A DNA stretch of 64,000 nucleotides. Origin: Amoebophrya sp. A120. Its lineage: Eukaryota; Sar; Dinophyceae; Syndiniales; Amoebophryaceae. Location of the stretch: positions 7,385,794 through 7,449,793 of the forward strand of contig CAJINV010000001.1 of assembly GCA_905178155.1 (NCBI GenBank), read 5' to 3'. Below the pieces are notes generated by a model. The model made no database searches, was not told the origin of the DNA, and worked only from the letters and a program-made list of their open reading frames with translations. The translations under genes were made by a program, and so were the position numbers. Position 1 is the stretch's first letter. The number at the start of each line of letters is the position of its first letter. Shown here piece after piece: positions 23,422 to 35,150 of the stretch.

Positions 23422-24281
23422 TGTTCTGCAACAATGAAGTAGTCCTTACGCAAAAACCCTGGTGTGCTCTCCGTGGGGCCTGGAAGTTGTATACGACAGA
23501 AATCTGCGAAATGTGAGGAAAAGCATCACATTTGAACTCGCGTGCTGGCGCCGAAAAAGATCGTCTTTTGCTCTTTGGAAACTACAGGCTGGGAACGCAA
23601 TCGCAAACGCTATAGCAACATAAAAAACGCTGGAACGAAGTGTGGCGACTTTGCTCCAGGACCCACAAGAGTGGTGCTGAAATTCGCACCAATCTGCTAA
23701 CCAGCCTCGACCTCCACGGATATCTCACTTAGCTTACGCCCTAGAAAACCCAAAATTTTTCGAAAGTAAAATCTGAGACAAGAAAGGCACGACAGACTCA
23801 CATCTTGTGCTGTTGGATCGCGGAGTACGAGTACTCACTAAAATGCCGAAATAATAAGCTGACGGAACAAATCCAGATGCCTATTTTGCAAATCGTAATG
23901 TTGACAACCGTCCCAACGCCGTCACCCAGCTCTCCGGCAAGTGCTTACTTTGGCTTTGCATTGAATAATTGCTGACTTACTTCGTGTCTTGCCAAAACCA
24001 AATCAGAAGAGAAAATCATAAAGACGCACCGCATGCACACTGGGTGTGACTGCAAAGTGAAAATTGTAGACATTCAATTTTTGACTTGAAGGCAAATGCC
24101 CTTAATCCAAAGGAGGGCGTTTGAGAAAATTACGGAAATGTTGTCTATTCGCGAATGCAACTGCATGTTGTATTTGCATGAAAAGAAGAATGGTAAAACG
24201 CAAAATAGCGGTGGATGCAGAGGTGTTACGGGACCCGCCTGAAGTGACTACTTATAAGGCGGCATCAAAAAAGTGCCTCAT
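23422..24281. other. Intergenic, no gene seen
   Basis: About 860 bp of AT-rich sequence with stop codons in all frames. It covers the promoter side of the DUF5522 gene and the 3' flank of the serine-rich gene ending at 24282. No repeat or inverted-repeat element was recognised. Confidence 0.5.
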
Positions 24282-26776
24282 CTAATGTTCCTCTCCTATC
24301 GGTTCTAGCAAGTTGAGAACCACGCCGGGCCGAAAAACGCTGCGAAAAGCCTTGCTTTTACTAGCAAGCCCGCTGCGCAAGTGCCCAGTAGTGGAAGAAG
24401 ATGAGCCTTTATGCTGCATCAGCAAGGGGGCCCCAGAGATTCGCTTCTCCAAAATCGCCTTCTCCACAAACATCTTCCCCGGATTGATGTGCAAGCCGGA
24501 AAAGTGCAACCGCCCCCCGCTGGTGCTTGCTCCCCTAGAAGCCGTACTACAGGTCATTGACGTTGCTGCACCGGTTAGCACAGCACTTCTATCGCGGTCC
24601 GGCAGCGCGGTCGGCTCGGTGGTAGGTGCGGTGCTAGATATTACACCGCTTGTTGCACCAGCTGGGACAAACACCTCGTCTGTCGACGCATCGCTGCTCT
24701 GCGCCCGGTTGAACGAACGCGACGTTGGAGGCACCGAACGCGATTCCGCCGCGCGTTTGCGGGCCCGCGAAGGGTGGCCCTCGTCCGCACTCTCGCTGTC
24801 CGCCGCCTCCGGTGGGACCACGACCTTCTCCAGACTCCACCCCCTCCGCCACGCGCTGCCGGTGCGGAATTTCGCCTGACCCGTGGTGCACCACTTTGCG
24901 TCGGCAGGTGCACCAGAAGTCGGGGCACCGCTGCCGACTACCCTCGAACCCGAGGAGGAAGAGGAGGAGGTTGTGGGCTGCACCGAAGAAAGTAAACGAG
25001 CGAGATGCTCCTGGTTCGCCGCGAGGCTCTCTTCCACGGTTCGCAGCAGCTCCTCCGACTGCTTCCCATGTTGCTGCCGGAGCGTGATGTGCTGCTGCAG
25101 CATGTGGTGAATGCTATTCAGCAGCTCTTGCATGCGTTCCGGCTGGTACTTCGATCCTCGCGAGGAAGCATTGCTCGAAGCGCTACCCGCCGAATTCGCA
25201 GTGCCCGAAGCGGAGGTTGACGAAGACACGGTTGTTGACGTTGACACGCCGGGCGTGCCGGCACTGAAGAAGGGCTTGCTGCTATGGCAAGTTGTTGCGG
25301 ATTGTCCAGCTCCTGCTCCACCCGTACAACTCGATAATGCTCCTGCGATGTTGCTGGTTGCGCAACTACCTGTCGTGCTGGAAGTAGTTCCTAGCTTACT
25401 CGTCGTGACTACTCCTGCACTAGTGGTGGATAAATGGCCAACGCCGCTTATACTAGCGGGCCTGCTGCCCCCGTCGCCAGTGCTGGGTGCGCGTTCGACG
25501 GCAGTAGCAAACAGCTTCGACGCAACGCCCGCCGTTGGCTCCGTCGTGCCCCCGGCAGAGCCCGCCCCCTCCTGCGGCAACGAATCAGCCCCCGGGCAAG
25601 GAAGCGTTTGGGAACGCATGGAAATTCTGCTGAGGCCCGGGCCGGCCGACGAAGCAGTCGCAGAAGAGGATCCTGCTTGTGCAGCTAAAGCGGTCGAGGA
25701 TCCTGCCGCCGTCGGCTTCGCACTGAAGTTCAGCGACAAGCTCGGCATCATTTTCTGAAACGTCGGCGTTGGCTGCTGCACTATTTTGTTCGCAGCTGCA
25801 AGAGCGTTCGCCCCCGAAACAGTTGCCGAAGACGTGCAACTCGCTGGGCCGCCAATTGCTGCACCCGTCGTTGTGGTAGAAGGTGACGATATGCTCAGCC
25901 GCGAAGGCTTCGCCCGCACCGACGTGGTGGTTTGCTGGAGTGGTGGGCTCGCGGGTGGCGATTTGCTACGGCTCGCCGTACAATTCCCGACGACCAGCTT
26001 GCTGCACGGGACAGGTTCTGGTCCCTTTGGTGCTGCGCCGGCAATTTTTGTTGAACTCGCTTCCGCGGAAGTTCGCGGCGACAGACTGGCACGCTCTAGA
26101 AGTGTCGTGATCGGTAGTTGCTCGCCCAGCGTTTGCGTTGGCAATCCCAGGTTATTCGGCGCCCGCGGAGCGGCTTGAGGCTTAGCACCCTGGGCCGGTA
26201 CCGTTCCCGCTATTTTGCAACTACTGGAGGACGAAGATGCTGCGACAGTGCTACCGGTGATTGCGGCCTTTGCGTGACTCGCTAGAACACTCGTCTGGAG
26301 TACCGGCGACCGCGGTTTTGGAGGTTCTGGCACGCGGGGGAGCGTGGGAGATGCGAGGGAGGCCATTGAGGGCATGGCCATCATTGGAAATGTCGGCTCC
26401 CACGTAGGCGGGCCTGTTGTGTGACAGCAAAAATTTGACTCGAGTATGGACTGCGACTGGCTCGTCTGGCACGACGTCACATTACATTTACAACCCACGG
26501 TCATGTTACTCTTCTTACTTGAACGATATGAAGTGGATGAATGAGGCATACGTACAGCTGCAATTCTTTGCAAAAAGTACGCAATTGCGGTTGCTGCCTA
26601 CTGTAGCTATGGGAGCGAGTGTCCAAGGCCAACGCTGGAAACGGCGGAAGTGCGAAATTCTTCGTCTGGAGTGGCTGAAACGCACTGCTGGCGCCGGAAT
26701 GCTGCGGAAAATAGTTGCCAGCAACGTGTTGTGTTGCCACTTCTGGGGGCTCAACTGCAGTCACCTGTTCCGTCAA
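24282..26776 (-). CDS. Large Ser/Thr/Ala-rich low-complexity protein, unknown
   Basis: An open frame of about 760 codons runs from about 26573 to 24282. It is dominated by Ser, Thr, Ala, Pro and Gly. A His/Gln-rich helix in the middle (ERMQELLNSIHHMLQQHITL, then EELLRTVEESLAANQEHLAR) is probably a coiled coil. The C terminus, HFSGLHINPGKMFVEKAILE then KRISGAPLL, is the only segment with ordinary globular composition and may be the conserved part. An upstream exon in another frame (26776 to about 26590, starting TEQVTAVEPPEVATQHVAG) probably joins it, but the junction is unresolved and the true start is unknown. No family was recognised. Confidence 0.5.
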
Positions 26777-27008
26777 GTGAAATTGATGCGAGCCCGCGGA
26801 GCACGTGGAAACGGCTGGGGAAAGCAGCCCGGATCGCGACCTGGCATTTTTGTTCGCGAATAAGTAACTAGCTTATACGCAAAAGGAACAAAATGAAGTC
26901 TGGAATTGGATAAGGAAAAGAACAAGCGTCACTTCTATATTGCCGAACTTCATTCATGAGCAGAGTTTGGAGCTAAACCTAGCAACATCGTAGAGAACTC
27001 TGCTGTTT

Positions 27009-30000
27009 TTACCGGCACGAGAGCAGCATGCCATCCACTTCCATTCGGTTCCGGGCCATGTAGGGATCCTCCAGGCGCAGCCGTATCTCCTCAAGCACGT
27101 TTTCGAAAGAATCATTTTCCACCACTTCGCCAGAGTCGCCCGCCTGCCTCTTCAGTGCTTCGTACAATTCGTTCCGCCCATACCTGTTTTCGTTTTGGAT
27201 AAAAATGCGGCGCACAAGTGACAAAATGATGCTCGCGCGAGACAAAGATAAAAGATGGCTGTATCTTCAAAGACTCCAACAGCTCCAGAAAAATCTCCTT
27301 ACACGTGCTGCCTGTGCACCGGCCCGCGGTTGCTAGAGTAACCCTTCATGAAGGCGGAGAGACACTGCACGAAATCGGCATTCAGGAGCGCGACGAACTG
27401 CTGCGAGTTGCGATCCGCGCACTGGGCCACGGCAACAAGTTCGCTGTCGCTGTCATGTTCGCCTTTGCGCGGGTTCTTTCTTTCCCCAAAAACGTCGAAC
27501 CAATCCCACGCGACCCGCTTCTGCGGCCTTCGAATCTGCGCGGCCTTATCAGCGGACTTCGAAGATGCTGGCCCGGCGGAACAGCTGGGCGTGCGCTTTT
27601 GCTTCGCTACCAGATAGGAAATACCTTCGTAAAGGAAAAAACTTTCCACGTACAATGAAAACGATCTACGTCGTCGTCGAGTAAGTAGCGCGTCGACCGC
27701 ACACAAAAAGTACATACATAGTTCTTGACGATGGATGAGAGAAACCACGCAGAGTTCATCTTGTAGTACCCCCGAAATCATGACAGAAAGCAAGTACATT
27801 GTTGCGCATCCGAGAAAGCGACCACGTGTAACACCAACTGCGAAAACTTTCGCTTCGTGCCCGCAGGTACCCGCACTGTGTTGCGCCTCAGTCTTCTTCC
27901 AAATTTGAAGCGCATTTCCACGTCCACGTACTGAGCGTTGTTGAGAGTGTCATCCTGCGGCTGCGCGTCCTCAGTTTCCGGCATCGAAACGAAATCGCAC
28001 GTGCTCACAAAACACTGATCCAGACGAGCCTCAATCTCAGCCACTGGCAGTGGGTCGACCACCATCAGAAGCTGCGTCTTCACCGTCGGCAATGAACTTG
28101 TTGTGTCAACAGGACCCTCGTCGTCAGGAGAACTGCTGCGCAATTGCTTCTTCTTTGATGTTTTACTATGTTCTTCGAGAGGACCATTTCCCTTCACAAG
28201 AAGCAGTTCGCGCATCGCATCGACGAATGAGTCTTCCAATGTGAGGATCGGTTGCTCCTCCGACTCAAAAAATCCACCTTCTCCTACCGACGGCTGCGCG
28301 GAGGAAGTGCGGGAGAGATTTGCTTGCTTGTTGTTCTTCTTGTTTTTTCTTCTTCCGGCTTTTGCGCTGCTGACACTGGGTGCGAGAGCTGCACCTTTCT
28401 CCTGCGATGAGGGAAGAGGCGGGTTCAGATGCTGGCCCTCGCCGCCGGTCGTTGGGCCTCCAACGGAGGAGCAGGTCAACACTTGCTCACTGGTCACGCT
28501 TTGCGTTGTGAGCGCCTCACCGGGCGAAGAGGGCAGCACGTCCGGGCTCGCACCCGGAGAAGATTCTGGAATGGTGGTGCTATTGGACGGATTTGTGCTG
28601 TTGGACGACGGATTTGCGCTGCAGCCTTCGATTATCTCCGTGGCGAGCGCTTCGATGTTCCAGGGATTGTTTCGACTGAACTTATCGGCAATATTAGAGT
28701 TCCTGGAGGCCGACCCCCAATCCATGCCTGCCACTGGATCTGCCGATGCCACCAGTGCTCCTCCCAGAGTTCCCGCGACATCCTCTTTGCTCGTCGTTCG
28801 TGACAGCGTTATCTCGCTCGCTACGTCGCTCACCGTCCCGGCCGTTGCACCACAGTTGTTCGAATGCCGTTGCCGCCATTCCTGTGTATGGTTTTGCATG
28901 CACATCAGTCAGATCTGCATCTGCGTCAGGGTCCACCTCCTCCTCCAGCTACGAGGATGTTTGATGTAACCTCCGCAATACAAATTTCCTATTTCTTGCG
29001 TTGTTGTATCAATATCAACTTCTAGAGCTGTACCTTTTTGTAAACGACCAGCGAGCACAACGTGAGATGGCCACCGTCAAGACTAGCGGTCCGGATGTAA
29101 TCGGACACCGGGGCACACATGCTTTCGTGCACGCACGCCAAGTACGATTGCTGTACGTGAGCGGGCTGCTGCTTGTTATTTCCGCCTCTCGACAAAGCGG
29201 CTTCATTCGAAGATGTCGCACTTGTTGCACCTCCCTTCCCGCCTGAAGATACTAGCCAGGAGTTTTGGTGTCCCTTTTTTCCGAGGTTGTTACTTTTCGT
29301 CCCTTTGTTGTGCGATGAACGGCCGTGCGGCAATTGCGGTTCTTGCATAGAACTGTTGTTCCGAGTGGTCTTGCTGTTTCTGCGATTGCCCCCTCGTTGA
29401 GCGCCTTTATTTTCCTGCTGTTGTTCCACCAGGGCCTGCCTGCCGCTAGAAGAACTTCCCGCACTGTGGCAGCTCTTCTGTTTGTTCATCCACCTTAACA
29501 GGTTTTGTACCGTCCGGAACTTCTTCAAGCGCAATCCGCACCCCTGGCAGAACTGGTTCAGCAGAATGCTCAGCGGATGCTCGGGAAAAAACGCCGCTCC
29601 GTCCAGCCACACAACACCGGCGAGGTTATGCGGATTCAAAACGAAATTTGCGGAGGATGTGGTCGACAACCGTCGGTCCGCGTGCTGCATCGACATCGTC
29701 GTGCAATCGCTCCAGCCGCAGTCGGAATCCGTCAGCATGCCGTAAGAGGAACTGTAGTCGATTTGCGGAAAGTGCGGCCGCTCCCCGCTTGGTATTGTTG
29801 TCGCCGCGTATTGTGCCCGAGGACCAGCACCAGAGCGATCATTTCTGGAGTGCTGTTGTGCGAAAAAATGCTGCGACACGAGACTAGATTGATCTTTCAA
29901 TAATCTCATCCTGCGCTCGAGAAGATGCACCTTCTCCGTGTCAGATAACCGGTGGTACCAGGTGGACCACAGATTCGGCACGTCAATGTCCAGGTTCAGC

Positions 30001-31082
30001 GCCAAGCGGTCGATCATCTCTCGGTCCTGCGGAATGACGTGCTGCTGCGCGATTTCGCTGTGATAATCCACTGCTACTTTCCCGTTGTTCCGCGGCTGGT
30101 ACGATTGATCATGCCGCTCTCCTTGGTCGTGGCCAGAGGTATTCATCGTGAGAGAACTGCTACAACTCTCACCGCCCTGTACAAGGTCCTCCATCATGAA
30201 GTTAAAACCCTCCGCCTGCTCCTGTGCCGCCGCACTGATTTCGCACATTCGCGCTGGTGGTGGGGGCGGAGGCGGCGGGGCGTGTGGCGGATGGTGCTTG
30301 TTATTTCCACTTTTTCGCATACTAGCATGCTGGTGCAAAAACGCGCCTGCAGACCTGCCACCGCCGTGGTTCTGGCAGTGCTCACCAGGAGGAGTGGTCC
30401 CAAAGTGATTGCTCGAGAAGTTTTGTTTACCTTGCTCTCCTATCGAAGCACTTGAAGAACCGACAGCACTGGTATTGGCTGGTGCTGTGTAATTTTTACC
30501 CCAGGAACCTCCGTAGAAGTTGCGGTTGTAGTAGAAGCTAGCTGTCTTGTAATAATCGCCGTATTGCTGTTCCTGATAAAAATTCCTTTGGTTTTTGTAG
30601 CCCGAGTCACAATTATTTTTGTGGTTGTTTTTCTGCTCCAGCTGCTGAGCACGCGCGGTCGATTTATTGCGATTTAATGATGTGGTCGTGTTGGCTTTGG
30701 TATTTGCATCGTCCCTCTTCTCCCAGGCAGAGGCACCCCCCGTACTCGACGAAGAAGGGACGCAGCGGTACCGCTCTTGCTCCTCCGTGTGCGGACCTAC
30801 GCTGCTTCCTGTGTCGTGCTCCGTCGCAGGGCCCGGGGGAGGTATCGGAGGCGGAGGCGGTGGCACGACCGCTTCTTGTGTCGACGAAGCCGTCGGGTTG
30901 GAGGATCCGGCAGAGGTGCTGCAAACAGTATTCTGCAGATCAACGCCGGTGCTGCTCACCGTCTGGATTACCACATCAATCTTGTCTATTTGTGTAGATG
31001 CCGCTTTCTGCAGAGTTTCATCACTTCGGTCGCCCTCCTCAGCCACGTCGACCACGTCGGCCCACCGCGCTTCTTTCAGCAT
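27009..31082 (-). CDS. Large Asn/Gln/Gly-rich protein, unknown, several exons
   Basis: The first exon, 31082 to about 29030, has an N terminus MLKEARWADVVDVAEEGDRS, then polyproline tracts (near 30860 and 30270), Asn/Tyr/Gly-rich prion-like stretches, and a compact segment LALNLDIDVPNLWSTWYHRL followed later by ILLNQFCQGCGLRLKKFRTV. A gap of about 65 bp, which looks like an intron ending CTCGTAG, leads to LEEEVDPDADADLTD and a second exon to about 27800. A third exon (27650-27300) contains VAWDWFDVFGERKNPRKG and SQQFVALLNADFVQCLSAFM. The last exon starts after AAACAG at 27188 with YGRNELYEALKRQAG and stops at 27009. Two frames overlap near 28.7-28.9 kb, so the second exon's frame is uncertain. 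One gene is inferred from order and small gaps. Confidence 0.4.
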
Positions 31083-31858
31083 AGCTGCGCTCGTGCGGAA
31101 GCGGGAACCAAAAGAACGGCCACAGAAATTACATACTGGAGTTGATCTGTATTTTGTCTCCGAGGTGGCGACAAGAGCTAGTACTTTGACGAGTCAAGAA
31201 GACGCCTAGAGAGAATCACAAAGGTCCGAATTCCGTTGCAGATCGCAACTACGAGTATCGAAAACAAGAAGCGCAACCTTGTCGCAACTGATATTCTACA
31301 AGTATGCGCACAAGATCACCAAGCAACAGATTCTTCACACGTGCGCTTACGGTTTCCACTCGACAAACTAGAAGCATTCCAGTTGGTTCTAGACGACACA
31401 AACCCAAAATCAAATTAAAATTTGCATTCGCTACTCCACCAAAGTGTGTGAAGAAATAATGCACATGCTGGGTCACTTCTTCTTCTTCTCCGACAGCATG
31501 CTTTTTATCAGAGTATGACTGATGTCGTTCCTGATGTGCAGTCTGGGAACAAGGGCTTCGCGTCGTGCTATCAACATATTTGGTTAAGTTGTCTGACCGC
31601 AAGCCACGAGGATGCAGCAAGAACACAGAAGGTGGAAACGAGTACTTGGCACAGTTATCCATCGGCGGACAACAGGTTAGTAGTTCGGCACAATACAACT
31701 CTCGTTGCCTCTTAATCTTCTGCTCCCTCCGACAAGTATTTTTACAAAATTGCTGTAGCAACGTCTGAGAAACGAAAATGGAGTCTTGCCGACGAGGCGC
31801 TTGTGTTTCTATTTATAGACATAGTTTGCCTTTTTTTACTTTTCTTCCAACCTCTCTT
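31083..31858. other. Intergenic, uncertain ORFs only
   Basis: A minus-strand open frame at 31249-31761 has no coherent composition and crosses T-rich stretches that look non-coding. The region is the promoter side of the Asn-rich gene and the 3' flank of the small gene ending at 31859. Confidence 0.4.
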
Positions 31859-32230
31859 TCAGCGCATGGTGTGCCGGTACTTAATGAGGTCCTCCGAATA
31901 GTCCTTGAAGTCGTCGCGTTTGAAGTAGTACCTGTTGACCACCAAGGGATTTTTTGCTTCAGCGTCCTTGCATCTTCTCAACTTTGTATTCATCTAGAAA
32001 GATTGGATCCTCGGTGATATTAGCAAAACAGACACTCGACACTGAACTAAAAACACGGGAAAATCACAAGACTTCACTTACGTCCTGTCGATGGCATCGG
32101 CGTCGTTGATGGGTTGGAACTGCCGGGCTGTGGACGGTTCCTCTTCGCGCATTTTTGGCGTTTGGAACAGGTTGGCGACGTTGTCTCGTCGCATCCTTGT
32201 CTTCACCCAATTCTGCAGTCGAGCCTGCAT
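31859..32230 (-). CDS. Small basic protein of about 96 residues, two exons
   Basis: Exon 1 (32230 to about 32082) reads MQARLQNWVKTRMRRDNVAN then LFQTPKMREEEP and ends at GACAGGAC before GTAAGTG. Exon 2 follows TTTCTAG at 31993 and reads MNTKLRRCKDAEAKNPLVVN then RYYFKRDDFKDYSEDLIKYR and HTMR before the stop. The junction is in frame if the shared G is counted once. The composition is that of a small, charged, possibly organellar subunit protein, but I do not recognise it. A start further upstream is possible. Confidence 0.5.
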
Positions 32231-32471
32231 TGTTGCGAAGTTTTCATTTTGTTTTATTGTCTGAGCTTCTCTTTCTATGAATGTCGCGCCCGGAGGGCGA
32301 TATTGGTAACCAAATGCGTGCGCGAAAATCTAACCAGCGCGAAAGCCTAACCAGCCGCGCGGCGAAAGCGCGGTTGCCACCACCATTTCTTTTTAATTAG
32401 AGTCCCACTTTTTTTAATTAGAATCCCACTGCTATCCCGGGTCATCGGAGGCTTCCGGATTCGCATTCAAA

Positions 32472-32583
32472 GCTTATCGCAGGAGCCTGCGGGCCGCCGC
32501 GGGCTCCACCACTTCCCCGCGGCCCTAAAGGGCCGCGGACAACTACTGTCGCCCGCGGCGGCCCGCAGGCTCCTGCGATAAGC
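32472..32583. repeat. Perfect 33-bp inverted repeat with inner palindrome, abutting the gap
   Basis: The arms 32472-32504 (starting GCTTATCGCAGGAGCCTGCG) and 32551-32583 are exact reverse complements. Inside lies a second perfect hairpin: CCGCGGCCCT at 32517-32526, two A, then AGGGCCGCGG at 32529-32538. The assembly breaks at the last base of the right arm, which suggests that this structure or its repetition caused the gap. Confidence 0.95.
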
Positions 32584-33582
32584 NNNNNNNNNNNNNNNNN
32601 NNNNNNNNNNNNNNNNNNNNNNNNNNNNNNNNNNNNNNNNNNNNNNNNNNNNNNNNNNNNNNNNNNNNNNNNNNNNNNNNNNNNNNNNNNNNNNNNNNNN
32701 NNNNNNNNNNNNNNNNNNNNNNNNNNNNNNNNNNNNNNNNNNNNNNNNNNNNNNNNNNNNNNNNNNNNNNNNNNNNNNNNNNNNNNNNNNNNNNNNNNNN
32801 NNNNNNNNNNNNNNNNNNNNNNNNNNNNNNNNNNNNNNNNNNNNNNNNNNNNNNNNNNNNNNNNNNNNNNNNNNNNNNNNNNNNNNNNNNNNNNNNNNNN
32901 NNNNNNNNNNNNNNNNNNNNNNNNNNNNNNNNNNNNNNNNNNNNNNNNNNNNNNNNNNNNNNNNNNNNNNNNNNNNNNNNNNNNNNNNNNNNNNNNNNNN
33001 NNNNNNNNNNNNNNNNNNNNNNNNNNNNNNNNNNNNNNNNNNNNNNNNNNNNNNNNNNNNNNNNNNNNNNNNNNNNNNNNNNNNNNNNNNNNNNNNNNNN
33101 NNNNNNNNNNNNNNNNNNNNNNNNNNNNNNNNNNNNNNNNNNNNNNNNNNNNNNNNNNNNNNNNNNNNNNNNNNNNNNNNNNNNNNNNNNNNNNNNNNNN
33201 NNNNNNNNNNNNNNNNNNNNNNNNNNNNNNNNNNNNNNNNNNNNNNNNNNNNNNNNNNNNNNNNNNNNNNNNNNNNNNNNNNNNNNNNNNNNNNNNNNNN
33301 NNNNNNNNNNNNNNNNNNNNNNNNNNNNNNNNNNNNNNNNNNNNNNNNNNNNNNNNNNNNNNNNNNNNNNNNNNNNNNNNNNNNNNNNNNNNNNNNNNNN
33401 NNNNNNNNNNNNNNNNNNNNNNNNNNNNNNNNNNNNNNNNNNNNNNNNNNNNNNNNNNNNNNNNNNNNNNNNNNNNNNNNNCTTCATTTCTGGCCATTTC
33501 CCTGACCTTCACGCCTCCCGGCGGTTGCCCTATATGGTAACGGCAACTGCCTTCGCGCTGCGTTTGCTAAGCAATATCGCAA

Positions 33583-33633
33583 GCGCGCAGAGCGCGCGCG
33601 CCGGCTTCGTGGGCCGGCGCGCGCTCTGCGCGC
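33583..33633. repeat. GC-rich hairpin right of the gap
   Basis: The left arm GCGCGCAGAGCGCGCGCG plus CCGGC pairs with GCCGGCGCGCGCTCTGCGC on the right across a loop TTCGTGG, with one extra GC dinucleotide on the left arm. It lies just inside the right terminal repeat of the 32305-33656 element. Confidence 0.9.
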
Positions 33634-33716
33634 GCGCGCGCACGCATTTGGTTACCAGATCACTCCAACTTTGGCATACTATGTTAAGCAAGAAGAAGAA
33701 CAATCTAGCGATTTAC

Positions 33717-34129
33717 TCAAAGACGAAGATATCGTACGTCGAGGTCGGCTGCTTCCTTGGCGTCGTCCTTTGGCAAAAATCTTCGCACCTCGGGATCGTT
33801 CACTATACTAGTGGACGATGTTGCGGCTTTTTTCTTTCTCAGCTCGACGATTCTGTAGAAAATTTTTGCGTGGAAATAAACATAAAGTGTGTACGGTTTT
33901 ATTAGAATTATTGCAGCACGACGAAATGGGTGAGCACGCACGCAATGCCACTGAAAGTGTCCTTGTCTAAATTTTGCACGACTGAAAAACAAATGCAAGA
34001 ATACTTGTCGACTTCCTTGTTCTGATTCGCACTGACCGTTGAGAAGCCATCATCGTTCGCCTTGTAAAAATCCAAGCTAAACTGCTTGCTGTTCTCGAAC
34101 TTCTCGGTCATTGTAGAAGAGAGTAGCAA
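33717..34129 (-). CDS. Small two-exon protein of about 100-107 residues, unknown
   Basis: Exon 1 opens at 34129 (MLLSST) or at the better-placed MTEKFENSKQFSLDFYKAND. It continues through GFSTVSANQNKEVDKYSCIC to TFSGIA, where GTGCGTGC can serve as donor. Exon 2 follows CTACAG at about 33860 and reads IVELRKKKAATSSTSIVNDP then EVRRFLPKDDAKEAADLDVR and YLRL before the stop. The splice keeps frame. The C-terminal half is helical and charged; there is no signal peptide and no recognised family. Confidence 0.45.
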
Positions 34130-35150
34130 CCCAAGGCGCGGTCGTTATTCACAACGTGCAGTGAGTAAGAGGCCGAGCCAGAGCAACTTACTGGAACCTC
34201 CAGAGCCACTTACTGGAACCTGCAGATATTACTTTGGCCTTTCGATGATCCACGGTTGCCGTCCGGCTCCGAAGGTGGAAGGAAGTTGCAGGGACTCGGA
34301 AGTAGACCGGGCTGCGCTTTCAAGAAACTAGCAGAGATGTGCCAGTGTCACACTTGAGTTGCAAGAACTTCTAAGTTTAACAAAACGAAATTTTTGCAAT
34401 GTAGTATTTTACAGGAGGAGTACACAAAAGATATCACGTTAGTGCTGTATGTTGCACCGTCAACAGTTCAGGTCCTGGGCTCGAATTTGAAATTCGATCG
34501 ATGTTCAACTAATGGTGTACAAAAGAAACTGCAGCGTCAAATAACCTGTCCTAGAATATTACCGCAAAAACGCATCTAAGATGGGACAGTCGTACTCGTA
34601 GTTCTTCACTGGGCTCGCAATATTGGAGTTCCGAATTTTAGACATGTTACGACTAGTGGACGTACGAAACGACAGCGCCCGTCTCTAAAAAAGTCACCTC
34701 GACGCGGTATCACTCACGATGCAGTCACAGCTTCAGTTTCTATTCCGAGCGAACGAATCTTTCTCGACGACGTATTACGTGGCGCAGAACCAAAATTCCA
34801 AAACATCTACGAAAAAAAGGGAAACGCACGAGCCCGGTTGCGACGAACTGGCAAAAGTTTGCAAAAGTGATTGCACCTAGCACGCGAGGACGGACGCCTG
34901 GAAAAGTTCTTGCACACATCAGTCGGACAGAAGACGGAAACGCGATGCATTTAAGTATGTCAATTTTCCAGTAAGCACGGTTGGACTGTTGACGCAGATT
35001 AGAACACATTTTTCTGTTAATCCGCAACCTGGGCGGTGCTTTCCAGCTGCTCAAAATAATCACCTCGCGAAACTGTCACAAGCAATCTCGGCGCACTATC
35101 GCGCTGTTTTTTAATGTTCACCACGACTGTCTAGCCCGTAAAAAAAATGC
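34130..35150. other. Intergenic, about 1 kb, no gene seen
   Basis: Only short ORFs with random composition are present. The direct repeat CTTACTGGAACCT occurs twice within 34189-34222. This is the 3' flank of the LRR gene ending at 35151 and the promoter side of the small gene. Confidence 0.5.

Larger units (their letters stand above)
32305..33656. mobile_element. Terminal-inverted-repeat element around an assembly gap
   Basis: A perfect 20-bp inverted repeat, GGTAACCAAATGCGTGCGCG, lies at 32305-32324 and, reversed, at 33637-33656. Between them are strong GC-rich hairpins on both sides and 898 unknown bases (32584-33481). The arrangement fits a TIR transposon or foldback element whose centre could not be assembled. 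No coding sequence is visible in the resolved parts. The outer flanks, GGCGATATT and AGATCACTC, show no obvious target duplication. Confidence 0.6.

Noticed and set aside
31249-31761. 170-codon minus-strand ORF
   Set aside because: Composition is irregular, no exon-like borders or family motifs were seen, and it spans T-rich non-coding stretches.
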